64,000 bases of DNA from Marispirochaeta sp. Its GTDB lineage: Bacteria; Spirochaetota; Spirochaetia; JC444; Marispirochaetaceae. The stretch's first letter is position 1. Each line of letters opens with the position of its first letter. Positions 53,744 to 62,058 of the stretch are shown here, piece by piece. The notes under the pieces were generated by a model. That model was not told the origin of the DNA. It worked only from the letters and a program-made list of their open reading frames with translations, and searched no databases. The DNA lies in the NCBI RefSeq assembly GCF_963668165.1, contig NZ_OY764209.1, positions 2,294,001 through 2,358,000 on the forward strand, read 5' to 3'. The position numbers were made by a program, and so were the translations under genes.

Positions 53744-54142
53744 TCAGGCTTTCAGTATTCTCTCGGCCAGGTGTACTGCATTCAGAACCCCCTGTTTGCC
53801 GATGCCCATAGTAGCCACCGGGATTCCTTTGGGCAATTGCAGTATTGACAGCAGCGCGTCAATTCCGCTTAATGCGCCCGCGATAAGAGGGACGCCGATT
53901 ACCGGTTTGGACGAGATGGAGGCAACAACCCCGGGAAGGGCGGCAGACAATCCCGCAGCAGCAATAATCAGGCGGTAATTGTTCTCGTTATCTTTAAGGA
54001 ATTTCTGCAGCTCCTCGAGGTTACGGTGGGCTGAGTAGACCTTCAGATCAAAGGAGATCTTTTTCTCATCCATCAGGTCGACGGCGGGTTTGACTGAATC
54101 TTTGTCGGATTCAGACCCTATTAACACCAGAATGTCTTTCAT
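53744..54142 (-). CDS. purE: N5-carboxyaminoimidazole ribonucleotide mutase (PurE), divergent
   Basis: PurE makes carboxyaminoimidazole ribonucleotide in purine synthesis. The 132-residue product is shorter than the usual 155-170. It has GSESDKDSVKPAVDLM, the SAHRN motif near residue 40, and PVIGVPLIAGALSGIDALLSILQLP. The usual class I loop around GGAAHLPGM reads AAGLSAALPGV here, so the loop histidine is alanine. It does not carry the class II AGRSN motif either. AAGGAG precedes the ATG. No purK lies nearby. Last gene of the pur operon, 38 bases after purD. Confidence 0.85.
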   Translation of the reverse strand: MKDILVLIGSESDKDSVKPAVDLMDEKKISFDLKVYSAHRNLEELQKFLKDNENNYRLIIAAAGLSAALPGVVASISSKPVIGVPLIAGALSGIDALLSILQLPKGIPVATMGIGKQGVLNAVHLAERILKA

Positions 54143-54180
54143 ACTCTATTCTCCTTTTTCCCGGTTCTCGTTCTGTTGCA

Positions 54181-55440
54181 CTAGTTCTCCGCAAAAAACT
54201 TCTTCCCGATGTCCGGCCTGTACCAGGCTCCTTGAAACTGTACCTCGGAAACCAGGGCATAGGCCTTTGCTCTGGCACTCAACAGGCTTGATCCAAGGCC
54301 GACCACGGTAAAGCAGCGGCCCCCTCCGGTGAGGACCTTTCCGTCGGAACCCATGGTCGTGGATGCATGAAAAAGTACAGAGTCTTTCTCGCTATCCCTG
54401 GGCAGGCTATCTATGCTGACGCCTTTTTGGTATGCCCCGGGGTATCCGCCGCTGGCTACCACAATACCGAGGGCGGATTTCTCGGAGATTCTTAAGGGGA
54501 ACTCGTCAAGTTTTCCCTTCGCCATGGCGTCAACAAGGTTTCCGATATCGGATTCGATCAGCGGTAGCAGTACCTGGGCTTCGGGGTCTCCGAAACGAAC
54601 ATTATATTCCAATACCTTTGGACCGGATTCAGTAATCATCAAGCCGAAATACAGAACCCCTGTATACATGAGGTCCTCAGCTGCAAGCCCCTGCATGGTA
54701 GGTCGTACGACACGCTCTTCTATTTCTGTAAGCAGACCGTTGGAGACTGTCGGTACAGGACAAATGGCACCCATTCCTCCAGTGTTAGGACCCGAATCAT
54801 CAATCCCCGCCTTTTTAAAGTCCGCGCAGGGCGGAAGAAGCAGATAATTTTTACCGTCCAGAAGCGCAAAGATGGAAACCTCAAAACCGGTAAGAAACTC
54901 TTCAAGAATCAGGGTGTCCTCTTTAAGGATCTCCTCTCCGAAAGCCTGCAGTTCTTTCGGGTCGTCGGATTCAAGCACTCCTTTACCCGCGGCGAGACCA
55001 CTCTTTTTCAGGACGACCTTGCCGCTGCTGCGGGAAGAAAGCTCTTTTTTAAGCTGTTCCGGATCGGTTATTTCAACGCAGGCCGCGGTGGGCACCTTGT
55101 TGCGAAGCATAAAGCTTTTGGAAAACTGTTTACTGGCCTCAAGCCGGGCCGGAATTCTTTCCGGACCTATTACTGATATTCCCGCGTTTTTCAAGGAATC
55201 AGCTACACCTGCGGCCAGGGAGACTTCGGGACCGATAACGACATGAGTTACCTTCCGGCTGACTGCTGCTTCGGTGATGGCGGCAGGATCAGCGGGATCA
55301 AGGTCGGGAATGTTCTCTCCAAGTTCATCAGTACCAGCATTCCCGGGGGCGATATAAAGTGCTGATATGCGTTTGCTGGTGCTGAATTTCCAGGCTAAAG
55401 CGTGTTCCCTGGCTCCGGAACCTACAATAAGTACCTTCAA
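54181..55440 (-). CDS. purD: phosphoribosylamine-glycine ligase (GAR synthetase)
   Basis: PurD joins glycine to phosphoribosylamine with ATP. The 419-residue product starts with TTG (KVLIVGSGAREHALAWKFST) behind AAGGAGC. It is an ATP-grasp enzyme: GPEVSLAAGVADSL near residue 74, VLKKSGLAAGKGVLE near 140, LEEFLTGFEVSIFAL near 180 and EYNVRFGDPEAQVLLPLIES near 285, which gives the metal-binding glutamate and asparagine. It sits between purN (74-base gap) and purE. Confidence 0.97.
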   Translation of the reverse strand: MKVLIVGSGAREHALAWKFSTSKRISALYIAPGNAGTDELGENIPDLDPADPAAITEAAVSRKVTHVVIGPEVSLAAGVADSLKNAGISVIGPERIPARLEASKQFSKSFMLRNKVPTAACVEITDPEQLKKELSSRSSGKVVLKKSGLAAGKGVLESDDPKELQAFGEEILKEDTLILEEFLTGFEVSIFALLDGKNYLLLPPCADFKKAGIDDSGPNTGGMGAICPVPTVSNGLLTEIEERVVRPTMQGLAAEDLMYTGVLYFGLMITESGPKVLEYNVRFGDPEAQVLLPLIESDIGNLVDAMAKGKLDEFPLRISEKSALGIVVASGGYPGAYQKGVSIDSLPRDSEKDSVLFHASTTMGSDGKVLTGGGRCFTVVGLGSSLLSARAKAYALVSEVQFQGAWYRPDIGKKFFAEN

Positions 55441-55514
55441 ACAGTGCTCCTTATAATTATGTACGCGGTTTATTACATAGGGGATGTTGATTGTCCCCGG
55501 GGCAAATCCGCTTA

Positions 55515-56084
55515 TTAATGGATATGCCTCTCGAGGATGTCAAAGATTACCTCAGGATAGAGCCGATGTTCAAGTGCGTGAATCCGGGACTCAAAATCCT
55601 TCAGGCTTTCGCCATCTATGCGGCTTATTCTACCTTGACGAATTATCGATCCGGTATCGAGTCCGTAATCAACTCTATGGATCGTGATTCCCAGTTCGTC
55701 ATCTCCGGAATAAAAACTCTCCTCAATTCCACGAGTGCCCGGGTATTTTGGTAAAAGGCTAGGGTGAATATTGAGTATTTTATCCTTATACGCGTCTACC
55801 AGAAGAGGAGACAGGAGCCTCATAAACCCAGCCAGGGCAATAAGATCAATGGAATACTGTGCCATCCTGGACAGAAGTTCCTGTTCCGCCTCCTCCCGTG
55901 TTCTGCCTTTACGATAAACAATGCTTTCTACAGGAATACCAGCGTCCAGTGCCCTCTGACGAACCTGGGCCTTTTTTTTATCGCAGACAAGCAGAACGAC
56001 CTGGTGGGGAGAGTCTTTCAGAGCATCTGCAATGGCCTGAAAATTAGTGCCTCCGCCGGACGCAAAAACCGCGACATTACCCAC
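55515..56084 (-). CDS. purN: phosphoribosylglycinamide formyltransferase
   Basis: PurN uses 10-formyl-tetrahydrofolate to formylate GAR. The 189-residue product starts with GTG (GNVAVFASGGGTNFQAIADA), 1 base after the purM stop. Catalytic motifs are LIALAGFMRLLSPLLVDAYKDKILNIHPSLLPKYPG (about residues 84-119; the essential N-I-H-P core is intact) and the aspartate of GITIHRVDYGLDTGSII (about 134-150). Length is typical of PurN. Confidence 0.97.
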   Translation of the reverse strand: MGNVAVFASGGGTNFQAIADALKDSPHQVVLLVCDKKKAQVRQRALDAGIPVESIVYRKGRTREEAEQELLSRMAQYSIDLIALAGFMRLLSPLLVDAYKDKILNIHPSLLPKYPGTRGIEESFYSGDDELGITIHRVDYGLDTGSIIRQGRISRIDGESLKDFESRIHALEHRLYPEVIFDILERHIH

Positions 56085-56085
56085 C

Positions 56086-57048
56086 TTAGCGGCTCTCCTT
56101 TTCCACTCTTCCGATGGGAAGGGCGGTAATTTTGTGATCGGCGCATATCTGCAGCAGTGCCGCTTCCTCCGCCTGGGGGACGATTAATGCCAGGCCGATT
56201 CCCATGTTAAAAACCCGGTACATCTCTTCCGTCTCGATATTTCCATTTTGCTGAATGGCGTCGAAAATCGGAGGAATGGGCCAGTTCCTGTTCAGTATCG
56301 GGCGGAAGCCCGGGGGCAAAACCCTGACGATGTTTCCATCCAGGCCGCCTCCGGTTATATGGGCTGCACCCAGAATAAGACCGGATTCAATAAGAGGAAT
56401 AAGCTCTTTAACATAGATCTTTGTTGGTGTCAGAAGCTCTTTCAGCAGTTCTGTTTCCGTTTCCGGAATTGCTTTTCGGGCCAGGGAGAGTCCGTTTGAA
56501 TGGATCCCGGAGGAGGGGAGGCCGATTATTGAATCACCGGAGCGGACCTTCTCTTTTTTTGGAAGCATTCGGGACTTTTCCACCATACCCACGGCAAAAC
56601 CTGCCAGATCGAACTCACCGGGCTTGTAAAGATCGGGCATCTCGGCGGTCTCTCCCCCGGCAAGACGGCATTCAGCCTGTTCGCAGCCGGCAATAATGCC
56701 TTTTACAAGGGGCTGCAGTATGGATTCATCGAGTCCCCCGATGGCGATGTAATCCAGGAAAAGCATTGGTCTGGCGCCGCAGACAATCAGATCGTTTACG
56801 CTCATGGCTACAAGATCGATACCGACGGTATCGTAGATTTCAAGTTTATGAGCTACCAGAAGTTTGGTGCCAACACCGTCGGTACAGGAGAGCAGTACCG
56901 GCTCCCGATATCCCGACAAATCCAGTTCCATCCCGCCGGCGAAACCGCCGATTCCCGGACCCAGTGCCGGTGATTTGATTGATGCAATGAAACGGGCAAA
57001 GCGGTCTCCGCCTTCTATGTCGACTCCGGCTTCCTTATAGGTACTCAT
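56086..57048 (-). CDS. purM: phosphoribosylformylglycinamidine cyclo-ligase (AIR synthetase)
   Basis: PurM closes the imidazole ring. The 320-residue product starts at 57048 (MSTYKEAGVDIEGGDRFARF) with AAGGAG upstream; a longer frame reaching 57150 lies in purF and is rejected. Signatures: VLLSCTDGVGTKLLVA (about residues 49-64), IVCGARPMLFLDYIAIG and GETAEMPDLYKPGEFDLAGFAVG. AHITGGGLDGNIVRVLP comes near 226. It is 26 bases after purF and overlaps purN by coupling distance. Confidence 0.97.
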   Translation of the reverse strand: MSTYKEAGVDIEGGDRFARFIASIKSPALGPGIGGFAGGMELDLSGYREPVLLSCTDGVGTKLLVAHKLEIYDTVGIDLVAMSVNDLIVCGARPMLFLDYIAIGGLDESILQPLVKGIIAGCEQAECRLAGGETAEMPDLYKPGEFDLAGFAVGMVEKSRMLPKKEKVRSGDSIIGLPSSGIHSNGLSLARKAIPETETELLKELLTPTKIYVKELIPLIESGLILGAAHITGGGLDGNIVRVLPPGFRPILNRNWPIPPIFDAIQQNGNIETEEMYRVFNMGIGLALIVPQAEEAALLQICADHKITALPIGRVEKESR

Positions 57049-57074
57049 GCTATGGGTACTCCTTAACTGGTAAT

Positions 57075-58472
57075 TTATACTTCCCTGGGCTGGATCGGGT
57101 ATTCTCCGGTAAAGCAGGCGTAGCAGTAGCCTTCCCCGTCTTGTAGACACTCCTTCAGCCGGGGAATACTCAGAAATCTTAAGCTGTCCGCTCCGATATG
57201 TGCGGCGATCTCACCAGGGTTTAAGGAATTGGAAATCAGCTCTTTTCTGGTCGGTATATCTATTCCGTAGTAGCAGGGAAATTTGATTTCCGGAGAAGAG
57301 AGCCGAAGATGAACCTCTTTTGCCCCGGCCTCCCGCATCAGGGATATCAGGATGCGGCTCGTAGTCCCCCGTACCAGGGAGTCATCAACCAGAATAATCC
57401 GCTTGTCCCGGACTACCTCCCGCACAGGATGCAGCTTCATTCGTACCGCCAGTTCGCGCTGGGACGTAGTTGGAAGAATGAATGAACGTCCTGCATAGTG
57501 GTTACGGGTAAGACCCTGCTCAAAGGGCAATCCTGATTTTTCCGCGTATCCCAGGGCTGCGCTGTTCCCCGAATCGGGGACAGACATGACCAGATCAGCT
57601 TCTATGGATTCGTCCATCGCCAGGGCAGCTCCCATGGCTTTGCGGGTCAGGTATACGGATTCTCCAAAAACCAGGGAATCCGGGCGGGCAAAATAGATCA
57701 GTTCAAAGACGCAGCGACGCTTTTTTTCCTTGGGCGAAAAAGTTTCGCTCCGGAGCCCTGAGGAATCGATATGGATGATTTCCCCCGGTTCGACTTCTCT
57801 GAAGTCCCGTATCTTCAGCATGTCCAGGGCACAGGTTTCAGAGGCCACTACCGTAAGCCCTTCGGAGAAGCCGATGTACAGCGGACGAAAACCCCAGGGG
57901 TCCCGGATGGCAATAAGCTGCTCCTCATGGAGCATAACCATACTGAAGGCCCCTTCCAGATCCTGGAGGGTTTCCAGCAGGGCGGACTTGAAATCCGGCT
58001 GTCTTGATCGGGCTATCATGTGTAATATAAGCTCGGTATCAGAACTGCTCTGGAAGATTGATCCCTCCGTTGAGAGCCTGGTGTTCAGAAGGGCCGCATT
58101 GGATATATTACCGTTGTGGGCGATGGCCGCTGTACCTTTGTTGCAGGAGGCCGCAAGAGGCTGCGCGTTCTCCAGTTGGTTGCCCCCGCGGGTGGAATAG
58201 CGGACATGGCCAATACCCAGTGTTGAGGGGTGGGGTTTATTAAGGTACCGGGACAGAACGGTGGATACCATTCCAAGGTCCTTGTAGGTTACAAAGCGTC
58301 CGGAACCGTCCTCAGGGATCTCCTTTCGGTAGCAGATGCCCGCACTCTCCTGACCCCTGTGCTGCAGGGCAAAGAGACCGTAAAACAGTTTTTCTGGAAT
58401 ATTATCGGGATTGGCGCTGTGAACCCCCACAACGCCGCAATGATGCCTGAGAGTATCGCTTTCCTGATCCAT
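57075..58472 (-). CDS. purF: amidophosphoribosyltransferase
   Basis: PurF makes phosphoribosylamine from PRPP and glutamine, the committed step. The start at 58472 (MDQESDTLRHHCGVVGVHSA) leaves a short propeptide before the nucleophile cysteine C12, as in the Fe-S type of PurF. An upstream start at 58508 lies in the promoter and is rejected. The 465-residue product has the glutaminase domain (LQHRGQESAG, GHVRYSTRG, AHNGNI) and the PRPP loop ILVDDSLVRGTT. Late cysteines FPCYYG and CYACFTG could bind the [4Fe-4S] cluster. It opens purF-M-N-D-E. Confidence 0.97.
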   Translation of the reverse strand: MDQESDTLRHHCGVVGVHSANPDNIPEKLFYGLFALQHRGQESAGICYRKEIPEDGSGRFVTYKDLGMVSTVLSRYLNKPHPSTLGIGHVRYSTRGGNQLENAQPLAASCNKGTAAIAHNGNISNAALLNTRLSTEGSIFQSSSDTELILHMIARSRQPDFKSALLETLQDLEGAFSMVMLHEEQLIAIRDPWGFRPLYIGFSEGLTVVASETCALDMLKIRDFREVEPGEIIHIDSSGLRSETFSPKEKKRRCVFELIYFARPDSLVFGESVYLTRKAMGAALAMDESIEADLVMSVPDSGNSAALGYAEKSGLPFEQGLTRNHYAGRSFILPTTSQRELAVRMKLHPVREVVRDKRIILVDDSLVRGTTSRILISLMREAGAKEVHLRLSSPEIKFPCYYGIDIPTRKELISNSLNPGEIAAHIGADSLRFLSIPRLKECLQDGEGYCYACFTGEYPIQPREV

Positions 58473-58479
58473 TGAGAAG

Positions 58480-58508
58480 ATATAACACCCTTTGGCCGAC
58501 AGGGTCAA
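58480..58508 (-). promoter_or_regulatory. purF promoter, 7 bases before the start codon
   Basis: On the minus strand TTGACC (58508-58503) and TTATAT (58485-58480) are 17 bases apart. The ATG begins at 58472, 7 bases past the -10 box, and no ribosome binding site is present, which predicts a leaderless transcript. No PurR-type or PurBox operator was recognised. Confidence 0.7.
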
Positions 58509-58545
58509 CCGCCGTTCGTTCCTGTAGTCATTAAAGACCTGTTTT

Positions 58546-58562
58546 GTCGGCCGTTGGCCGAA
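58546..58562. repeat. small perfect hairpin between purF and dus
   Basis: TCGGCC-GTT-GGCCGA (58547-58561) can fold on either strand. It lies just after the dus stop codon on the minus strand. No T-run follows on that side, so it is at best a weak terminator. Confidence 0.4.
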
Positions 58563-58572
58563 TAGAAACGAC

Positions 58573-59565
58573 TCAGCCTGCTATGGAAGAGAGAAAAGTC
58601 GAGAAATGTATGCGGTATTCCGCCAGGCTCTCGCAGTGGACCAGCTCGTTCCGAAAAGCCGCAGAACCGTTTATGCCTTTGGTGTAAGAGCAGAGCTGTT
58701 TCTTCATTTCCTTGACGGCGCGTGCCTCACCTTTTACCTCTGCGCAGCGTTCAAGATGTCGCAAGGCCGTCTTGATCCGTTCCAGGGGGGCAGGAGAAGG
58801 ACAGGGGGGGCGGTCAGACAGCAGTGCCCGTATTTCCCTGAAAAGAAAAGGATTCCCCAGGCCTCCCCGGGCAACCATGACGGCATCACATCCGGTCTGG
58901 AGCAGCATGTTACGGGCGTCATCGGCTGAGAATATATCTCCATTCCCGACCACCGGAATATCCACGACTTCTTTAAGACGGGCTATCTGTTCCCAATTGG
59001 CTTTGCCGCCGTACCCCTGGCTTTTGGTCCGTCCGTGGAGACTTACCATCGAAGCCCCTGCGTCCTGGGCTCTGAGGGCTGCTTCAAGGAAGGTATAATT
59101 CTGATGGTCCCATCCGGTCCGCAGTTTTACGCTCACCGGGAAGGATGTCGCTTTTTTCATGGCTTTAACGATGGCTCCGATCATCATCGGATCTTTCATA
59201 AGTGCCGCCCCGGCGCCGGTTTTAATAACCTTGGGGACAGGGCAGCCGCAGTTAAGGTCTATTATGGCCGGGGCATAAGGTATGAGAAACTTCATTGCTG
59301 CTGCAGCGCTCTCCGGTGAAGAGGTGAAGACCTGGATCCCGTAGTCCTGTTCGTTTCTGCCGCGTTCAAGAAGGGCCTGTGTTTTAGGATTCTCCCTGAT
59401 CAGAGCCTCGCAGGAGACCATTTCGGTAAAGCAGAGGTCTGCCCCGGCCTCTATGGCAAGTTCCCTGAAGGGAACATCCGTGAACCCCGCCAGGGGGGCA
59501 CACAGAATATTGCCTTTGAGATCCCTGTCTCCTACTGAGAGGGAGTGCAGCAGTACTGAAGGCAT
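58573..59565 (-). CDS. dus: tRNA-dihydrouridine synthase
   Basis: Dus enzymes reduce uridines in tRNA with FMN. The 330-residue product has the TIM-barrel start GNILCAPLAGFTDVPFRELA, the IIDLNCGCPVPKV segment with the catalytic cysteine (about residue 98), KLRTGW, SLHGRTKSQGYGGKANW and IPVVGNGDIFSADDARNML. AVMVARGGLGNPFLF follows. The type resembles DusB, but the paralogue cannot be fixed. CGGAAG lies upstream of the start. It follows tatD by 15 bases and is separated from purF by a promoter. Confidence 0.93.
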   Translation of the reverse strand: MPSVLLHSLSVGDRDLKGNILCAPLAGFTDVPFRELAIEAGADLCFTEMVSCEALIRENPKTQALLERGRNEQDYGIQVFTSSPESAAAAMKFLIPYAPAIIDLNCGCPVPKVIKTGAGAALMKDPMMIGAIVKAMKKATSFPVSVKLRTGWDHQNYTFLEAALRAQDAGASMVSLHGRTKSQGYGGKANWEQIARLKEVVDIPVVGNGDIFSADDARNMLLQTGCDAVMVARGGLGNPFLFREIRALLSDRPPCPSPAPLERIKTALRHLERCAEVKGEARAVKEMKKQLCSYTKGINGSAAFRNELVHCESLAEYRIHFSTFLSSIAG

Positions 59566-59580
59566 GGTATGGACTTCCGC

Positions 59581-60354
59581 TTACTCCGTAATACCGAAAA
59601 AGCGGCAGGCATTGGCGTAGAGAATTTCCGCCATCTCTTCACTGTCCAGTCCCCTTAGTTCCGCCAGGAATTCCGCGGTGGCACCGATATAGGAGGGGCG
59701 GTTCCTTTTTCCCCGGTATGCGGCGGGTACCATAAAGGGGCTCTCCGATTCAATGAGCATGCGGTCCAGGGGCATATTCAACGCCGTTTCATGAAGGTTC
59801 TTGGCGTTACGGTAGGTGACATTACCTGCAAAAGAGATGTAGAGGTTAAGCTCAAGAGCCTGTTTCGCGTATGCCCAGTCTTCGGAGTAACAGTGCAGTA
59901 TACCGCCCTTGGGGGGCAGCTTTTCCGTAAGAATATCGAGCACGTCGGTACCGGCCTCCCGGTTATGAATAATCACCGGAAAATCGAGTTTTGCCGCCAG
60001 TTCCAGCTGCCGGATAAACAGTTCGATCTGGGAGTCCCGGTTGCCGAATTTCCTGAAATAATCGAGACCGATCTCTCCAATAGCGACAATGCGGTCCAAT
60101 CCGGAGCCTTCGATAATCTTTCTTTCCCAATCTTTGCCCGGATGCGAAACTTCTGATGGAGAAACGCCGATACTGTGGTATATATAGTTAGCGGTTTTCA
60201 GGTTTTCATAGACCTGAAAGAAATCCTGCAGATTATTGCAGATGGAGATAATATGTTGAACCCCGGCCTGTCTGGCCTCAGAAACAATAATAAGCTGATC
60301 AATGGGGTCTTCATTGATAAGCCCAATATGCGCGTGAGTGTCAAAAAACTTCAT
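59581..60354 (-). CDS. tatD: TatD-family metal-dependent hydrolase
   Basis: TatD enzymes are metal-dependent DNases/hydrolases with a TIM barrel. The start at 60354 (MKFFDTHAHIGLINEDPIDQ) follows GGAAG; an upstream in-frame ATG at 60366 would add four residues. The 257-residue product has the metal site HAHIG (about residue 7-11), GEIGLDYFRK (about 91-100), VIIHNREAGTDVLD, HCYSEDWAYA and LIESESPFMVPAAYRG near 200. It is first in a minus-strand unit with dus, and its own promoter lies upstream. Confidence 0.93.
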   Translation of the reverse strand: MKFFDTHAHIGLINEDPIDQLIIVSEARQAGVQHIISICNNLQDFFQVYENLKTANYIYHSIGVSPSEVSHPGKDWERKIIEGSGLDRIVAIGEIGLDYFRKFGNRDSQIELFIRQLELAAKLDFPVIIHNREAGTDVLDILTEKLPPKGGILHCYSEDWAYAKQALELNLYISFAGNVTYRNAKNLHETALNMPLDRMLIESESPFMVPAAYRGKRNRPSYIGATAEFLAELRGLDSEEMAEILYANACRFFGITE

Positions 60355-60405
60355 GTCGGCTTCCATTGTGTGAAGATTACGCAGAATACTTACGTATACA
60401 ACCGT

Positions 60406-60434
60406 AAAGTATCACGAAGTCTCGACGGCGTCAA
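60406..60434 (-). promoter_or_regulatory. tatD promoter (minus strand of a divergent pair)
   Basis: TTGACG (60434-60429, minus strand) and TACTTT (60411-60406) are 17 bases apart, about 50 bases before the tatD start. Its -35 lies only 7 bases from the -35 of the M23 peptidase promoter, so the two diverge back to back. Confidence 0.6.
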
Positions 60435-60441
60435 TAATTAT

Positions 60442-60470
60442 TTGACAAAGTTTTCCCAACGTGATAATCT
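60442..60470 (+). promoter_or_regulatory. promoter of the M23 peptidase operon
   Basis: TTGACA (60442-60447) and TAATCT (60465-60470) with a 17-base spacer, 44 bases before the start of the M23 peptidase gene. Confidence 0.7.
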
Positions 60471-60514
60471 TCGTTCATTCAGGGTTTTATACTGCAGTCC
60501 CCGAGGAGTAGGTT

Positions 60515-61522
60515 TTGTCCCCCGCTAACCAGTACAAAAAAGTGGAAAATAGATTGTTTCTTGCCGTCGGCACTCTGTTTTATCGTTTATTTTCCGCTAT
60601 AGGACGTTTTTTTAACTCTGTAATAGCTATCGGGAAGCAGCGTTTTACCGTGATGTTTATTCCCCACTCGGAAAAAAAGATCTTTAATTTCAAAATATCT
60701 GTTTTTGCCATGATTTTTTTTGCCGCTCTTCTTTCGGGGGTTGTTTCTTTTTTCTTTTTTTACGGAACCCATTACTCCGGTATTTCTTCCCTGCTTAAAG
60801 ACCGTTCCATTAATCTTGAAGGGACCCAGGCTAATCTTGAACTTATCCGGGATGAAATCGCATCCTTGAAGAAATCCTCCAGAGTATTTGAAACATCCCT
60901 GAATGAGGCCCTGTCGACCCTGGGCCTGCAGAAGCGCGGTTCAGGACAACCAAGCGCGGATGGTGACCTTTCAAGTTTTCTTGGTATGGAAGAGCAGCAG
61001 GAAGGGGTTATGCGGGAGCTCGGAGATCTGCAGAGTATGGGTGCCCTGTTTCTTGATTCTGCAAAATCCCTCGAAAGTATCTCCAAACTGCTTTCTGCGC
61101 AGGGCGACCTGCTGTACGATCTGCCCTCTATCTGGCCCGTTGAAGGTGGGATTGGGCGGATTACCAATCCTTTTGGACCGGCGGAACACCCCTTTACCAA
61201 GCAATGGTATCTGCACAAAGGTATAGATATCGCCTATGGATACGGAATCCCGATTATAGCTGCTGCAAATGGAAAGGTCGTGGAACGGAAGTATGAGCCC
61301 CTGGGGTTTGGAAATTATCTTCTGATCCGCCATAAATATGGTTTTTATACCAAGTATGCCCACATGGGCCGGGTTTTTGTACGGGAAGGCGATTCTATCA
61401 CCCAGGGGCAACGTATCGGCACAATGGACTCTACGGGACTTTCTACGGGTCCCCATCTCCATTATGAAGTCCGTATAGGATCGCAGGTTGTCGATCCTGC
61501 CCGTTTTCTCAATATTAAATAA
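60515..61522 (+). CDS. M23-family (LytM) peptidoglycan endopeptidase, membrane-anchored
   Basis: The 335-residue protein starts with TTG at 60515 behind GAGGAG. It has one membrane helix (about 68-91, rich in phenylalanine) followed by a short coiled coil (about 100-130). A C-terminal LytM domain contains HKGIDIAYGYGIPIIAAANG (metal-binding H and D, about 233-252), YTKYAHMGRVFVREGD and the HLHYE motif near 310. All metal and catalytic residues are present, so it is probably an active D,D-endopeptidase in the periplasm. A bactofilin gene follows, a pairing seen in several bacteria where the two shape the cell wall. Confidence 0.93.
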   Translation: MSPANQYKKVENRLFLAVGTLFYRLFSAIGRFFNSVIAIGKQRFTVMFIPHSEKKIFNFKISVFAMIFFAALLSGVVSFFFFYGTHYSGISSLLKDRSINLEGTQANLELIRDEIASLKKSSRVFETSLNEALSTLGLQKRGSGQPSADGDLSSFLGMEEQQEGVMRELGDLQSMGALFLDSAKSLESISKLLSAQGDLLYDLPSIWPVEGGIGRITNPFGPAEHPFTKQWYLHKGIDIAYGYGIPIIAAANGKVVERKYEPLGFGNYLLIRHKYGFYTKYAHMGRVFVREGDSITQGQRIGTMDSTGLSTGPHLHYEVRIGSQVVDPARFLNIK

Positions 61523-61570
61523 GAAATATATGCTCTTTTCTCTGTTTTCTTCATCGGCATCCGGTTCTGC

Positions 61571-61599
61571 TTGAAAAACCGGCGCTTACCTATTAGTAT
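61571..61599 (+). promoter_or_regulatory. possible internal promoter for the bactofilin gene
   Basis: TTGAAA (61571-61576) and TAGTAT (61594-61599) are 17 bases apart, about 40 bases before the ATG at 61640. Confidence 0.45.
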
Positions 61600-61639
61600 A
61601 GATCTACAAATTAGAAAACTTGCGGCGGCATATTATTGT

Positions 61640-62050
61640 ATGAGTGATGTTATCGGCGCTGACAGCGCTTTTATTAATTCGTTTATTGGTGAAGGGACCC
61701 GGTTTGAAGGGAATTTATCCCTGTCAGGGTTATTGAGAATCGATGGTGACTTTTTGGGAACGATAGCAACCGAGGGAAAAGTTCTCATTGGTAAAACCGG
61801 CAGGGTCGAAGGTTCCGTCTCAGCAAAAACAGTTGTTGTGGGCGGCACTGTTAAAGGAGATATAAGTTGCACAGAGAAGCTGGTCATTTTGTCGTCCGGC
61901 CTCATGCTTGGAAATGTGCGGTCTCCCCGGCTTATTGTCGAGGAGGGCGTTATAATCAACGGTGAATGTCGTATAAGCGGTGACCGGGATATTTCTGTTG
62001 ATACTCCCGATGCCGCGGCGTATCAGCCCTTCGGGACTGCACGGAAATAG
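61640..62050 (+). CDS. bactofilin family cytoskeletal protein
   Basis: Bactofilins form beta-helical filaments under the membrane and help localise wall enzymes. The 136-residue product starts MSDVIGADSAFINSFIGEGT and has the repeated right-handed beta-helix pattern: FEGNLSLSGLLRIDGDFLGT, IATEGKVLIGKTGRVEGSVS, VVVGGTVKGDISCTEKLVIL and so on, with a short variable tail. No clear ribosome binding site is present at 61640; a TTG at 61571 is rejected as it lies in the -35 box. It follows the M23 gene, which matches known bactofilin-peptidase operons. Confidence 0.92.
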   Translation: MSDVIGADSAFINSFIGEGTRFEGNLSLSGLLRIDGDFLGTIATEGKVLIGKTGRVEGSVSAKTVVVGGTVKGDISCTEKLVILSSGLMLGNVRSPRLIVEEGVIINGECRISGDRDISVDTPDAAAYQPFGTARK

Positions 62051-62058
62051 GAAGAATC

